The notes: generated by a model from the sequence alone, not told the origin. Numbered from the stretch's first letter, positions 53,501-63,386 are shown. The stretch is DNA of 64,000 nt from CAXXOZ01 sp963676435 (GCA_963676435.2 CAXXOZ010000018.1:372001-436000); one strand, 5' to 3'. Numbers and translations are program-made.

Positions 53501-55093
53501 CCAGGTGTTAGTTTGATTTCGCCACCACCTCATCATGATATTTATTCTATTGAGGACCTTGCAGAGCTTATTTATGACTTGAAAAATGCAAATAAATACT
53601 CAAGAATCTCTGTAAAATTAGTTTCAGAAGCAGGAGTTGGAACAATTGCTGCTGGTGTTGCTAAAGCAGGTGCTCAGGTTATTCTTATATCAGGTTTTGA
53701 TGGAGGAACAGGAGCGGCGCCTAGAAGTTCAGTTTATAATGCAGGACTTCCTTGGGAGCTTGGATTATCAGAAACACACCAGACTCTTATTGCAAATGGA
53801 CTTAGAGATAAAGTTGTGGTTGAAACTGACGGTAAACTTATGAGTGGTAGAGATGTAGCAGTTGCTGCTATGCTTGGAGCAGAAGAATTTGGTTTTGCAA
53901 CAGCACCACTTGTTACTCTAGGATGTGTAATGATGAGAGTTTGTAACTTGGATACCTGTCCAGTTGTGTTGCTACTCAAAATCCAGAGCTTAGAAAACGT
54001 TTTGCTGGAAAAGCTGAATATGTTGTGAACTTCATGAAGTTTGTTGCTCAGGAACTAAGAGAGTATATGGCAGAACTAGGAATAAGAACTGTAGACGAAT
54101 TAGTTGGTAGAACAGGACTTACTTACTCAAAGAGAAAGTAATATTAATCTAACAAAAATCTTAGATTGTGATTTTGCAAGAAAAGAAAAAGTAGATTATT
54201 TAAATAAAAATGTTTATGACTTTGAACTTGAAAAAACTGTAGACGAAAGAGTTTTATTAAAAGATCTTGAAAGTGCTATGGAGAAAAAAGAAAAAGCAAC
54301 TATCGATGTAAAAGTTATTAACACAGACAGAGCTTTTGGTACAATATTAGGTTCAGAGTTAACAAGAAGATTTGAAGATACTCTTGAAGAAGACAGCTAT
54401 GTAGTTAAAGGAATTGGAAGTGGTGGACAAAGTTTTGGTGCATTTATTCCAAAAGGACTTACTCTTGACTTAGAAGGAGAAAGTAATGACTACTTTGGTA
54501 AAGGTCTTTCAGGTGGTAAGTTAATAGTATATCCAGATAAAAAAGCGAAATTTGTTGCTCATGAAAATATACTTATCGGTAATGTTGCTCTATATGGTGC
54601 GACAAGTGGTAAAGCATTCATTAGTGGTGTAGCAGGAGAAAGATTCTGCGTACGTAACTCTGGAGCTACTGCGGTAGTTGAAGGTGTTGGTGAACATGGA
54701 TGCGAGTATATGACAGGTGGTAAAGTTGTTGTACTTGGTAAAACAGGTAAAAACTTTGCAGCTGGTATGAGTGGTGGTATTGCATATGTTCTAGACCTTG
54801 ATAAAGATTTCTATAAGAAAGTAAACAAAGAACTTGTTTCTTTTTCAGAAGTAACTAATCAAATAGATGTTGAAGAACTAAAAGCAATCATAGAAGAACA
54901 TGTAAGCTGTACTGGTTCAAAAAGAGGAAAAGAAGTTCTTGATAACTTTGATGAATATCTACCAAAGTTTAAGAAAGTTGTGCCTCATGATTATGATAAA
55001 GTAGTTAAAGCAATTGCTAAAATGCAGGAAAAAGGCTTGAACATTGATGAAGCTCAAATCGAAGCATTTTATCATTTGGAAAAAGGAGAATAG
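50557..55093 (+). pseudogene. gltB: glutamate synthase large subunit GltB with three frameshifts
   Basis: The large subunit transfers the amide of glutamine to 2-oxoglutarate. About 1,510 residues can be read if three single-base changes are made: an extra G in GGG at 53434-53436, a missing G at 53966, and an extra G at 54115-54116. The N-terminal amidotransferase nucleophile is Cys25 in HDNCGIG after a 24-residue propeptide. The FMN domain has GGTGAAPRSS and the cluster cysteines are in CVMMRVCNLDTCP. The C-terminal GXGXG beta-helix domain covers about the last 250 residues. The ATG at 50557 suits the AAAGGAC site better than 50551. Everything between the shifts is conserved, so sequencing error is likely. 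Confidence 0.94.
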
Positions 55094-55106
55094 GAGGGAA
55101 ATTTAA

Positions 55107-56576
55107 ATGGGAAAACCAACAGGATTTTTAGAATATAAGCGTGTAGGAAATGAAGCGTCTTCTCCAAAGTCAAGAATTGAAAATTTCAACGAATTTCACA
55201 CTCCTTTATCCAAAGAAGATAGAGAAAATCAGGGTGCAAGATGTATGGAATGTGGAGTGCCTTTCTGTCAGTCAGGAATGATGCTAGGTGGAATGGCTTC
55301 AGGATGTCCTTTAAACAATCTTATACCTGAATGGAATGATTTGATTTTTACTAAAAACTGGGAACAGGCATACTCAAGACTTAAAAAGACAAACAACTTT
55401 CCAGAATTTACAGGAAGAGTTTGTCCAGCACCTTGTGAATCTGCGTGTACATGTGGAATAAATGATGACCCTGTTACAGTAAAACAGAATGAGCTTTCAA
55501 TCATTGAAAATGCTTATGAAGAAGGATACATTAAACCTAATGTTCCAAAAATAAGAACAGGAAAATCTGTGGCAGTTATCGGCTCAGGTCCTTCGGGTCT
55601 TGCGGCAGCTGATCAGCTAAACCACAGAGGCCATGATGTCACTGTTTTCGAAAGAGAAGACAGAGTTGGCGGACTTCTTATGTATGGAATTCCAAATATG
55701 AAGCTTGAAAAGACTGTTATTGAACGTAAAGTTGAAATAATGAAAGCTGAAGGTGTGAAGTTTGAAACCAATTCAAACATTGGTGAAAATGTTGATGCAT
55801 CAAAAATAATGAAAGATTTTGACAGAGTAGTTTTAGCTTGTGGAGCTTCAAACCCAAGAGATATAAAAGTGCCAGGCAGAGAACTTGCAGGTATATATTT
55901 TGCAGTAGATTTCCTTAAATCTACTACAAAAAGTCTTCTTTCAAATAATCTTGAAGAAGGAACTTATGTTTCAGCTAAAGGTAAAAATGTAATGGTTATT
56001 GGTGGTGGAGATACAGGAAATGACTGTGTTGGTACATCTATAAGACATGGTGCAAAATCAGTAATCCAGTTAGAAATGATGCCTAAAGCACCTGAAACCA
56101 GAGCAGAAAACAATCCATGGCCTCAATGGCCAAAGGTTTGTAAAACTGATTATGGTCAGGAAGAAGCAATAGCAATGTTTGGTGAAGACCCTAGAGTTTA
56201 CCAGACAACTGTAAAAGAATTCATAGGTGATGAATCAGGAAATGTTAAACAGGCTAAAATAGTAAAACTTCAGTTTGTAGACTGTAAAATGTCAGAAGTT
56301 GAAGGTAGCGAAGAAATTATAGATGTTGATTTAGTACTAATTGCTGCAGGATTCTTAGGAAGCGAATCATATGTAACAAATGCTTTTGGAGTGGAAGTTA
56401 ATGAAAGATCAAACGTAAAAACAGAAGCAGGAAAATACACAACAAATGTTGAAAATGTTTATTGTGCAGGAGATGTGCATAGAGGACAGTCCTTGGTTGT
56501 ATGGGCGATACGCGAAGGTAGAGAAGTTGCCAGAGATGTAGATGAAGACTTAATGGGATACACTAATTTAGTCTAA
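55107..56576 (+). CDS. gltD: glutamate synthase small subunit GltD
   Basis: GltD passes electrons from NAD(P)H to GltB. The 489-residue protein has N-terminal Fe-S cysteines in RCMECGVPFC and CPLNN, then RVCPAPCESACTC. The FAD-binding VIGSGPSGLAAADQL and the NAD(P)-binding VIGGGDTGNDCVGTS follow. It begins 13 bases after gltB with AGGAGGG and no internal stop, in contrast to the broken gltB. A terminator at 56585 follows. Confidence 0.96.
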   Translation: MGKPTGFLEYKRVGNEASSPKSRIENFNEFHTPLSKEDRENQGARCMECGVPFCQSGMMLGGMASGCPLNNLIPEWNDLIFTKNWEQAYSRLKKTNNFPEFTGRVCPAPCESACTCGINDDPVTVKQNELSIIENAYEEGYIKPNVPKIRTGKSVAVIGSGPSGLAAADQLNHRGHDVTVFEREDRVGGLLMYGIPNMKLEKTVIERKVEIMKAEGVKFETNSNIGENVDASKIMKDFDRVVLACGASNPRDIKVPGRELAGIYFAVDFLKSTTKSLLSNNLEEGTYVSAKGKNVMVIGGGDTGNDCVGTSIRHGAKSVIQLEMMPKAPETRAENNPWPQWPKVCKTDYGQEEAIAMFGEDPRVYQTTVKEFIGDESGNVKQAKIVKLQFVDCKMSEVEGSEEIIDVDLVLIAAGFLGSESYVTNAFGVEVNERSNVKTEAGKYTTNVENVYCAGDVHRGQSLVVWAIREGREVARDVDEDLMGYTNLV

Positions 56577-56584
56577 AGAAATAC

Positions 56585-56617
56585 CGGGAGTGTTACCATA
56601 ATGTAGCACTCCCGTTT
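56585..56617 (+). terminator. terminator after gltD
   Basis: A 12-bp stem with one G-U pair, CGGGAGTGTTAC (56585-56596) and GTAGCACTCCCG (56603-56614), with a 6-base loop and three T residues. Confidence 0.8.
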
Positions 56618-56703
56618 CAATGGAAAATTTAACACTTTATTTTTAGGGTTTATATGTTATAATTGTAAAGGATAAATTTTGCGTTATCCCTGAAAGGAAA
56701 AGT

Positions 56704-57264
56704 ATGTCAGAGAATATAGAACCAGAAAATAAAAACTTAAAAAAAGAACTTTTCAGCTGGATAAAAGTGGTTTTATTAGCGGTAATATTAGCTATAGTAA
56801 TAAACAATTTTGTGATTATAAATGCAAAAGTGGATTCTGGTTCAATGGAAAATACATTAATGACAAACGGAAGAGCATTAGGCCTTCGGTTTTCTTATTG
56901 GTTTAGTGATCCAGAAAGGTTTGATATTATTGTATTTAAATTTCCAGATGATGAATCGCAAAAGTTTGTTAAAAGAGTTATTGGTTTACCAGGAGATACT
57001 GTTGAAATGGTAGACGGACTCGTATATATAAATGGAAGTGAAATACCTTTAAACGATGAGTTTATTAGGGAAGAACCAAATACAAATCTTGAATTTGGAC
57101 CAGTTACAGTTCCGGAGGATTCGTATTTTGTACTAGGAGATAATAGAAATCACTCCAATGATTCTAGGCTCTGGGACAATACTTTTGTAACAAAAGATGA
57201 AGTTTTAGGTAAGGTCGTTTTAAGCTACTGGCCTGACTTAAAAATATTAAATGAATCATATTGA
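56704..57264 (+). CDS. lepB: signal peptidase I LepB
   Basis: Signal peptidase I removes signal peptides from secreted proteins. The 186-residue protein has one N-terminal helix (about 18-40), the catalytic serine in DSGSMENTL and the lysine in KFVKRVIGLPGD. The SFYVLGDNRNHSNDSR-like box appears as YFVLGDNRNHSNDSR. The size is usual for Bacillota. It stands alone between gltD and pta. Confidence 0.95.
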   Translation: MSENIEPENKNLKKELFSWIKVVLLAVILAIVINNFVIINAKVDSGSMENTLMTNGRALGLRFSYWFSDPERFDIIVFKFPDDESQKFVKRVIGLPGDTVEMVDGLVYINGSEIPLNDEFIREEPNTNLEFGPVTVPEDSYFVLGDNRNHSNDSRLWDNTFVTKDEVLGKVVLSYWPDLKILNESY

Positions 57265-57326
57265 TTCAAAAAGCATATAGAAGTTGTGTAGTTTGTGGTA
57301 CATAAAAATTTTTGGAGGAAATAAGA

Positions 57327-58325
57327 ATGAGTATAATGGACGGAATTTTTGAGAAAGCAAAAGCTAACCCTCAAAGAATCGCATTCCCAGAAGCGACTGA
57401 AGAAAAAATACTTCTTACAGCTGTGGAATGTAAAGAAAAAGGAATTTGTGTGCCTGTATTGGCAGGAAACCCAGAAGAAATCAAAGAAGCAGCAAAAGGA
57501 TTTGGTGTAAACATCGAAGGAATCGAATTATTCGATACCACTGATGAAGCAGCAATGGAAGCTAGATTTGAAAAATATGTTGCTGAATATTCAGAACTTT
57601 TAAGTTTAAAAGCATTAAAAAGAAAGTCAAAAGATGCAATGTATGCAGCTTTAATAGCTCAGGCTATAGGAGAGTTGGATGTTACTTTTGCAGGCCTTGT
57701 ACATAGTACAGGAGAGGTTGTATTAGGTGCTACAACTATCATAGGTTTAGCTGACGGTGTTGAATCACCATCAAGCTTTGGTATCTTCCAGATTCCTAAC
57801 TATGAAGGAAGCGAAGGAAACTTATTAGCATTTGGAGATAGTGCAGTTAATGTTGCTCCTACTGAAGCAGAACTTGCAGGTATTGCTATTTCTACATGTG
57901 ATTCAGTTAAAGCTCTTATGGGATGGGATCCAAGATGTGCTATGTTATCATTCTCAACTGACGGAAGTTCAGAGCATGACTATGTTGATAAAATAAGAAA
58001 TGCTGTTTCAATTGCAAATGAAAGAAGACCTGAGTTAAAAATCGATGGAGAATTCCAGTTAGATACAGCAATCAATGAAAAAGTAGCTTCAAAGAAAATG
58101 AAGAGAGAAAGTGAAGTTGCAGGAAAAGCAAACATCATTATCTGGCCAGACATAAACGTAGGAAATATTGCTACAAAATGTGTTCAGTTCTTTGGTGGTG
58201 CTGATGCTCCAGGACCTTTCCTTCAAGGATTTAAAATGGTTGTAAGTGACTGTTCAAGAAGTGCGCCTGTTTCAGAATTAGTAGGAAACGTTGCTATGTC
58301 AGCAGTTAGATCAGCAAATAAGTAA
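57327..58325 (+). CDS. pta: phosphate acetyltransferase Pta
   Basis: Pta interconverts acetyl-CoA and acetyl phosphate, the first step of ATP-yielding acetate formation. The 332-residue protein has RIAFPEATEEKIL near the start, the GLVHSTGEVV and AFGDSAVNVAPTE segments, MLSFSTDGSSEHD, and a C-terminal DCSRSAPVSELVGN. These are Pta signatures and the length is that of the short class I type. The ATG at 57327 has GGAGG. Acetate kinase is not adjacent. It might also act on propionyl-CoA, as some relatives do. Confidence 0.93.
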   Translation: MSIMDGIFEKAKANPQRIAFPEATEEKILLTAVECKEKGICVPVLAGNPEEIKEAAKGFGVNIEGIELFDTTDEAAMEARFEKYVAEYSELLSLKALKRKSKDAMYAALIAQAIGELDVTFAGLVHSTGEVVLGATTIIGLADGVESPSSFGIFQIPNYEGSEGNLLAFGDSAVNVAPTEAELAGIAISTCDSVKALMGWDPRCAMLSFSTDGSSEHDYVDKIRNAVSIANERRPELKIDGEFQLDTAINEKVASKKMKRESEVAGKANIIIWPDINVGNIATKCVQFFGGADAPGPFLQGFKMVVSDCSRSAPVSELVGNVAMSAVRSANK

Positions 58326-58340
58326 TATAGTAGAGTACTT

Positions 58341-58444
58341 GACGAATTCGAGTCAATGACGAAGAATGAGTTTAGTACGAACTTTGTTCGAAGGAACTTA
58401 ATGAAAACGAGTTGAAGACGAAGTTTGAATTTAGTGAATCGAAC
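58341..58444. repeat. CGA-rich imperfect tandem repeat after pta
   Basis: A non-coding stretch rich in CGA and GAAC. Two units match, 58358-58382 and 58417-58444. Each begins GACGAAG, continues TGA then TTTAGT, and ends CGAAC, with a 59-base period. A small stem CGAAC-TTT-GTTCG lies at 58378-58390. Possibly a dispersed intergenic repeat; its function is unknown. Confidence 0.5.
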
Positions 58445-58466
58445 CTCATTGAAAAATAAGTTTTTT

Positions 58467-58511
58467 AAGAGCTTCCCTTTAGGATAAGATGTCTAAAAGG
58501 GAAGCTCTTTT
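58467..58511 (+). terminator. strong hairpin/terminator between pta and the MFS gene
   Basis: A perfect 14-bp stem (58467-58480 with 58496-58509) and a 15-base loop are followed by a short T run. It can end pta transcription; on the opposite strand no T run follows. Confidence 0.7.
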
Positions 58512-58534
58512 ATTATGTATATTTAAATTGGATA

Positions 58535-59746
58535 TTATGCAGTTTCTTCGTGTTTGATTTTTCTAATATCAGTCATTAATAATGTGAATATTAATGCTAT
58601 TACTAAGCATGCTGCTGCTAAGTAGAAGTAAACATGCATACTTCCGCCAAATAAGCTAGAAAGAGGTACAACTACATATGTAGGAAGTACTACGGCTCCA
58701 AGCACCTGTAGTGATGATGCTAAACCACCAGCAGCTCCTGCATATTTTGGTCCAATTCCTTTGAAAAAGAATGGGAATGAGATAACTATTGTAATGAATG
58801 CACTTCTTACGAAACCAAGTACGAATGAAGTAACATACATTCCGCCAGCAGGTAACTCTATTAATAATGCTGTACAAGCGATACCTATAATCATAAGTGC
58901 TACTAAGAAAGGTTTCATTCTCTTAAGCTTAACAACCATAAATGGTCCAGCTAGGGTACCTATAATATTACCGATAGTAAGTACAGTTGAAAATGTGTTT
59001 GCCTGACCTTCAGTGTATCCACCTATAGTTGAAAGTGCAGTAACCTGGAATGTTGATGTAACCATGATTCCGCCAAGTAAGAAACCAAATGCAAGCCCCA
59101 TAAACCAGATATCTTTACTTTTTACAGCCACAGCTAAAGATTCTTTCATTGGTACGCTAGTTGTATGTACTGATCCAGCACTTTCTTTTAAAGCTTTTGT
59201 GCTTACTAATAAGAACCACAAGATCATTACTAGGATACTAAATCCAGCTGAAACCCAAAATGCGATTTCAAGTGTTGGGAATAATACTGCTGTTGAGAAT
59301 GCAACTGTCATTGAGAAGGTTGCACCAAACATGATTATACCTATAATTCTACCTACTTTGTCTGCTGAAAATAATGAACCAACTATTTTTGAAATGTTAG
59401 CATTAAATATACAACATCCTAATCCTGTAAGAATCATTGCAACAAGCATAACTCCATAGCTTGTAGCAAAAGGTCTTATTACAAAACCCAGTGAAGATAA
59501 TACTAAACCGATAGCTACGATTGGTTTGATACCAAATCTATCCATTAAAGTTCCTGAAACCAAACTTAAAATAATAGATAGCATCATTGGCCCTGTCATA
59601 ATACTTGCAAATTGCTGCGGTGTAAGCATTAGCTTAGCAAATACCGCTCCTGGCATTGCAGCTACTTGATACTGTCCAAAGTTACCAATAAATAAACCTA
59701 GAAAAGCGAGCGCTGCAACAATTACTGCTAAATGTTTTTTTCTCAT
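58535..59746 (-). CDS. MFS transporter (OFA/oxalate-formate-like)
   Basis: A 403-residue transporter with twelve hydrophobic helices. The loop between helices 2 and 3 has GTLMDRFGIKP, the MFS signature. The central loop is lysine- and serine-rich, and the second half repeats the fold. It resembles the OFA/nitrate-type branch, transporting small organic solutes. The ATG at 59746 has AAAGGAG directly upstream, while the longer frame starts inside the preceding gene. It follows the UroD-like gene on the same strand and is probably its partner for substrate uptake. Confidence 0.88.
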   Translation of the reverse strand: MRKKHLAVIVAALAFLGLFIGNFGQYQVAAMPGAVFAKLMLTPQQFASIMTGPMMLSIILSLVSGTLMDRFGIKPIVAIGLVLSSLGFVIRPFATSYGVMLVAMILTGLGCCIFNANISKIVGSLFSADKVGRIIGIIMFGATFSMTVAFSTAVLFPTLEIAFWVSAGFSILVMILWFLLVSTKALKESAGSVHTTSVPMKESLAVAVKSKDIWFMGLAFGFLLGGIMVTSTFQVTALSTIGGYTEGQANTFSTVLTIGNIIGTLAGPFMVVKLKRMKPFLVALMIIGIACTALLIELPAGGMYVTSFVLGFVRSAFITIVISFPFFFKGIGPKYAGAAGGLASSLQVLGAVVLPTYVVVPLSSLFGGSMHVYFYLAAACLVIALIFTLLMTDIRKIKHEETA

Positions 59747-59759
59747 AATTTCTCCTTTA

Positions 59760-60743
59760 CTATTTGAAATATACTTTGCTTTGTTCCTTGATTTCATCCA
59801 TAAGAATTGGGTCAACATTTGGATAAATACTTCCCGGTCCTCCATATGTTAGACAAGGTATAAAGCTTCCCCCTGGTGCGTATTCCCTGCAACATCTTCT
59901 AACTTCCTCGCGAACCAATTCTTCATCCACGTCAGGGAAGTCGATTTTTTGTGCATCGATACCACCCATGAGAATCATTCTCCCATTTAGTTCTTTTTGT
60001 AATTTTGGAATGTCATTTTGTGGTAGAACACCTTGCCAAATATCAATTCCTACATCAGCCATATCATTAACAATTATTTCACACCAGCTATCAGCATGTA
60101 CCATTACCAATATACCATTTTCATGGAAATAATCAAAGATTTTTTTGTACCTTGGCTTAAAGAACTCTCTCCAAACTTCTGCACTCATGAAAAGACTGTT
60201 TTTTGATCCCCAGTCGTCATGCCACAAAATAATGTCTGGTTTGTTGTTTTCTACTAATAATTTAGCATATAACATTTTATATTCTAATAGATAATCAAGA
60301 AACTCATGCATAGCTTCTGGCTCTAATAGAAAATTCATTAAAGTATCTTCGAATCCCATTAAGTAATGAGACTGCTCGAAAAGACCTGTTGCCATCAATG
60401 TCATAGCTAATTTACCTTCTGCACGTGCGCCTTCAGCCATTTGTTTAGCCATAGTCCAGTCAAGGTCAGCTCCGCCGATGTCGGGAGCTTTTACATATTT
60501 TTGCCATTCTGTGATGTCTTTTAATACTTTTGTCTCGTCTGTTATGTAAGGCATAGGGCCTGGTTCATCATCTCCCCAATGAATAGTTATTCCCCATGGA
60601 TCAATAATGTCTTTACCTTTTTGTCCTGTAAGTGTCATTGCCATGAGTGGGTCATATAACATACCAAATGGCTCCCATTCATTTACAAAGGCCTCAGGTT
60701 TACCTCCGTTTAATGTCTCGAAAAAATTCTGCTTGATATCCAA
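59760..60743 (-). CDS. UroD/MtaA-family protein (probable corrinoid-dependent methyltransferase-like)
   Basis: A 327-residue protein of the uroporphyrinogen decarboxylase/MtaA superfamily, likely a cytoplasmic barrel. Candidate metal ligands are the His in WHDDWG, the His in MVHADSW and the Cys in FIPCLTYGGPGS, the arrangement used by zinc methyltransferases. In anaerobes, relatives move methyl groups between methylated substrates, corrinoid proteins and coenzyme M or folate. No corrinoid protein gene is nearby, so the reaction is open. It shares a transcript with the MFS gene and is divergent from the PucR-type regulator. Confidence 0.85.
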   Translation of the reverse strand: MDIKQNFFETLNGGKPEAFVNEWEPFGMLYDPLMAMTLTGQKGKDIIDPWGITIHWGDDEPGPMPYITDETKVLKDITEWQKYVKAPDIGGADLDWTMAKQMAEGARAEGKLAMTLMATGLFEQSHYLMGFEDTLMNFLLEPEAMHEFLDYLLEYKMLYAKLLVENNKPDIILWHDDWGSKNSLFMSAEVWREFFKPRYKKIFDYFHENGILVMVHADSWCEIIVNDMADVGIDIWQGVLPQNDIPKLQKELNGRMILMGGIDAQKIDFPDVDEELVREEVRRCCREYAPGGSFIPCLTYGGPGSIYPNVDPILMDEIKEQSKVYFK

Positions 60744-60778
60744 AAGTTTTCCTCCTTTACTTCAAAAATATTTTTTAG

Positions 60779-60798
60779 ATTCGTTACTAATTCGTTAC
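60779..60798 (-). promoter_or_regulatory. direct repeat near the UroD-like gene start
   Basis: ATTCGTTAC occurs twice (60779-60787 and 60790-60798) with an 11-base period, one DNA turn, about 36 bases upstream of the UroD-like start. This is a candidate activator site, for which the divergent PucR-type protein is the obvious partner. Confidence 0.55.
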
Positions 60799-60974
60799 AA
60801 CCTCATGTTATATTTGTCTAGAATAAACGTCAACGATTGATAAATTCTTAACTAATAATATTTGAAAAAAAGCTCAAAAAAGGGTAAAAACTACCAAAAA
60901 ATCGATATAAATTTAACGCAAAAACACATACTGTATATAATGTTCACTTGCACACTCTACAATTTGTATTATGC

Positions 60975-61003
60975 TTGAGTTTTTTTATGGAAAATGATAA
61001 TAT
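60975..61003 (+). promoter_or_regulatory. promoter of the PucR-type regulator
   Basis: -35 TTGAGT (60975-60980), 17-base spacer, -10 TAATAT (60998-61003), about 20 bases before the start at 61024. Confidence 0.6.
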
Positions 61004-61023
61004 CAAATAATGGAGGATATAAT

Positions 61024-62547
61024 ATGAAACTAAATCTAGAAATATTGCATTATCAGCTATCAAATGTGGTGGAAATTGAGAAAATTAAGCGAAAAAATAA
61101 AAGTGATTATGTTAAAAGGCCTATATTTTTCGAAAAATCAAAGTTTATTTCTGGGCATTTGGTCATAATAAAACCTGAGCTTATAAAAGAAATACCGACA
61201 GGTGTACAAAATGTACTATTAATTTGCTTAGGTGAACCTATAGAACTTAGTGAAGACTTTGCTTTTGATATATTGGTAGTAAAAAAGAAAGTCAGTTCAG
61301 AACAGATATTTAACATTCTACAAAGTATATTTGAATTGTTTGATGAGTGGGACGATAAGTTGAAAACTATAAATAATGAAGATTTGGGATTTGTTGAGGT
61401 TATTGAATCATGTAAAAGTGTTACACATTCACCGATTTCCTTAATAGATGATGATTTTAGTTATGTGGCATATTCAAAAGATACATCAAAAAAAATGGGT
61501 CTGGTAGACGAATTTGTAGATGATTATAATTATTTACCCCTTAGAAATGTTAATGAAATAATTTCCCAGCCAAATTATGAAGCAGAAAAAAAAGTGCAAG
61601 AATCATTATTTATAGTCGGAGATCAAAGTATTGTTGCAAAGAATGTTTTTTATAAAAATCAATATGTAGGTAGAATTTCTGCCATTATGGAAAAAAATTC
61701 CCTAATAAATGATTATAATGCACAGATTCTTTTTCATATTAATTTATATATAGAAGATATGTATTCAAGATATAAAGGATTTCATCAGATCAACCCAAAG
61801 ATGGATGCTCTTCATGTAATGCTGACAGATAGTTTAAAAGGTGAGACATTTTCTGATCTTTCATGGAATTCGGCAATGGAAAAGTTAGAATGGTCAATAA
61901 AGGATGAGTATGTATTAGTTCAATTAAAACACGGTCACACATATTCTAAGGAATTGTATGTAGAGTATATGTGTCCTCAGTTGGAAAAAATGTGGAAAGG
62001 TACCAGTGCATTTCCGTATGAAAATAATATCGTTCTCCTTATCAATTTAACTGTATTTCATGAAAACAATGAGTCAAGCTTTAATCAGACATTATCATAT
62101 TTTTTAAGAGAAAGTTTAACTATAGCAGGCGTTAGTAGAGAGTTTTATAATATTGGAAGTATTAAAATTGCTTTTAATCAGTCAGAAATAGCACTTAAAT
62201 ACGGACCAGAAAAAGATACTATGCTGTGGGCTTTTTATTTTGATAATTATGTACTTGACTATATTATAGATAATGGTATTAGGAAATTCAAAGCAAAAGA
62301 TCTTTGCCATAAGGGATTATTAAAAATTAGAGCACATGATTCTAAAACAGGAAGTGAACTCTATAAGACATTATTTACTTTCTTTAAAGTGAATTTTAAT
62401 GCATCATTAGCTGCCGAAAAATTAAAAATACACAGAAGTACCTTTATTAATAGAATGGAGAGAATAGATAGCCTTACTGGAGTTAATCTTGACGATTTAA
62501 ATACAAGACTATATTTAATGATGTCTTTTCAAATGACTTTCCAATAG
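61024..62547 (+). CDS. PucR/CdaR-type transcriptional regulator
   Basis: A 507-residue regulator with a C-terminal PucR-type helix-turn-helix (about 450-505). In it, FNASLAAEKLKIHRSTFINRMERIDSLTG is typical of the family. The N-terminal 150 residues have a PucR-like domain and the middle is a GGDEF-like sensor without intact catalytic motifs. Start at ATG 61024 with GGAGG; an earlier in-frame ATG at 60994 lacks a ribosome site. It is divergent from the UroD-like/MFS pair, which it probably controls. Confidence 0.85.
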   Translation: MKLNLEILHYQLSNVVEIEKIKRKNKSDYVKRPIFFEKSKFISGHLVIIKPELIKEIPTGVQNVLLICLGEPIELSEDFAFDILVVKKKVSSEQIFNILQSIFELFDEWDDKLKTINNEDLGFVEVIESCKSVTHSPISLIDDDFSYVAYSKDTSKKMGLVDEFVDDYNYLPLRNVNEIISQPNYEAEKKVQESLFIVGDQSIVAKNVFYKNQYVGRISAIMEKNSLINDYNAQILFHINLYIEDMYSRYKGFHQINPKMDALHVMLTDSLKGETFSDLSWNSAMEKLEWSIKDEYVLVQLKHGHTYSKELYVEYMCPQLEKMWKGTSAFPYENNIVLLINLTVFHENNESSFNQTLSYFLRESLTIAGVSREFYNIGSIKIAFNQSEIALKYGPEKDTMLWAFYFDNYVLDYIIDNGIRKFKAKDLCHKGLLKIRAHDSKTGSELYKTLFTFFKVNFNASLAAEKLKIHRSTFINRMERIDSLTGVNLDDLNTRLYLMMSFQMTFQ

Positions 62548-63293
62548 TCGATTTGTTTTACATTTTCAAAACCATATTTTAAATACATAGAATGGGCTGT
62601 TATGTTTCGTCCATCTATGTGTAAGATAATATTTTTATGGTGATTATTTAATAAATAGTCTAATACTAATAATAAAGTTTCACGCCCATAACCCTTATTT
62701 CGCATTTTTTCTATTATTTCAAAATCATAGATAGTTGAACTGCCGCTACTGTTATCAACTCTGCATCCGCCTATATGCTCATCATTTAAATATGTTTCAA
62801 AAATTTCTATATGATTTTTTTGAAACACTTTTAATTTAAGGTTATTTTCAGGTTTTGGTATGTAATCAGTATTGTATTTCATCATGAAATCTGAATAATA
62901 AAATTTTGCACTTATGGTTTTGAAAAGCTGTTCGTAGAGATTGTTATTTGGCTCACTAACAAGCAAGATATCCTTTATCCCGTATTCATCTATAAATTCT
63001 TTAGCTATAAAAAAGAGCTTTTTAAATAATCCTTTATTTCTTGACTTAGGTGTTGTGAAAGCATATACTTCACATTCATTAGTGTTTGGGATAAATATTG
63101 AAAGAAAAGATGACAATTTTTTGTCTTCGTATAATAGGTGAAAACAAGGAAATCTTTCGTATTCATTCATATCTGACTCTAAAAAAATAAGTCCTGCAGT
63201 ATTATCAATTTTCTGACAGTCAGATGTAAGCTTACCTATTTCTTCATATTGATCTTTGGTTAAAGTATTTGTACTTATAATGTTCATGAGCAT
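62529..63293 (-). CDS. tandem GNAT acetyltransferase
   Basis: A 254-residue protein made of two GNAT-like halves. Acetyl-CoA binding loops appear as PKSRNKGLFKKLF (about 95-107) and EKMRNKGYGRETLL (about 200-212). The second half, with MYLKYGFENVKQI, is more canonical. Two-domain GNATs are often used to modify small molecules or antibiotics; the target here is unknown. The start at 63293 has an AAGGA site. Its 3' end overlaps the converging PucR-type gene by 19 bases. Confidence 0.78.
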   Translation of the reverse strand: MLMNIISTNTLTKDQYEEIGKLTSDCQKIDNTAGLIFLESDMNEYERFPCFHLLYEDKKLSSFLSIFIPNTNECEVYAFTTPKSRNKGLFKKLFFIAKEFIDEYGIKDILLVSEPNNNLYEQLFKTISAKFYYSDFMMKYNTDYIPKPENNLKLKVFQKNHIEIFETYLNDEHIGGCRVDNSSGSSTIYDFEIIEKMRNKGYGRETLLLVLDYLLNNHHKNIILHIDGRNITAHSMYLKYGFENVKQIDYWKVI

Positions 63294-63386
63294 TCCACCA
63301 TCCTTATACTTATATAATAGCAGTTTAAATTGCAAATTCAAATTATTTTTGATAAAATTGTCTATAAGTTTTTTGAAGGAGGAATA

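Noticed and set aside
58761..59459. Plus-strand frames opposite the MFS transporter gene
   Set aside because: Shadow frames of the real minus-strand gene; composition and lack of start sites argue against them.
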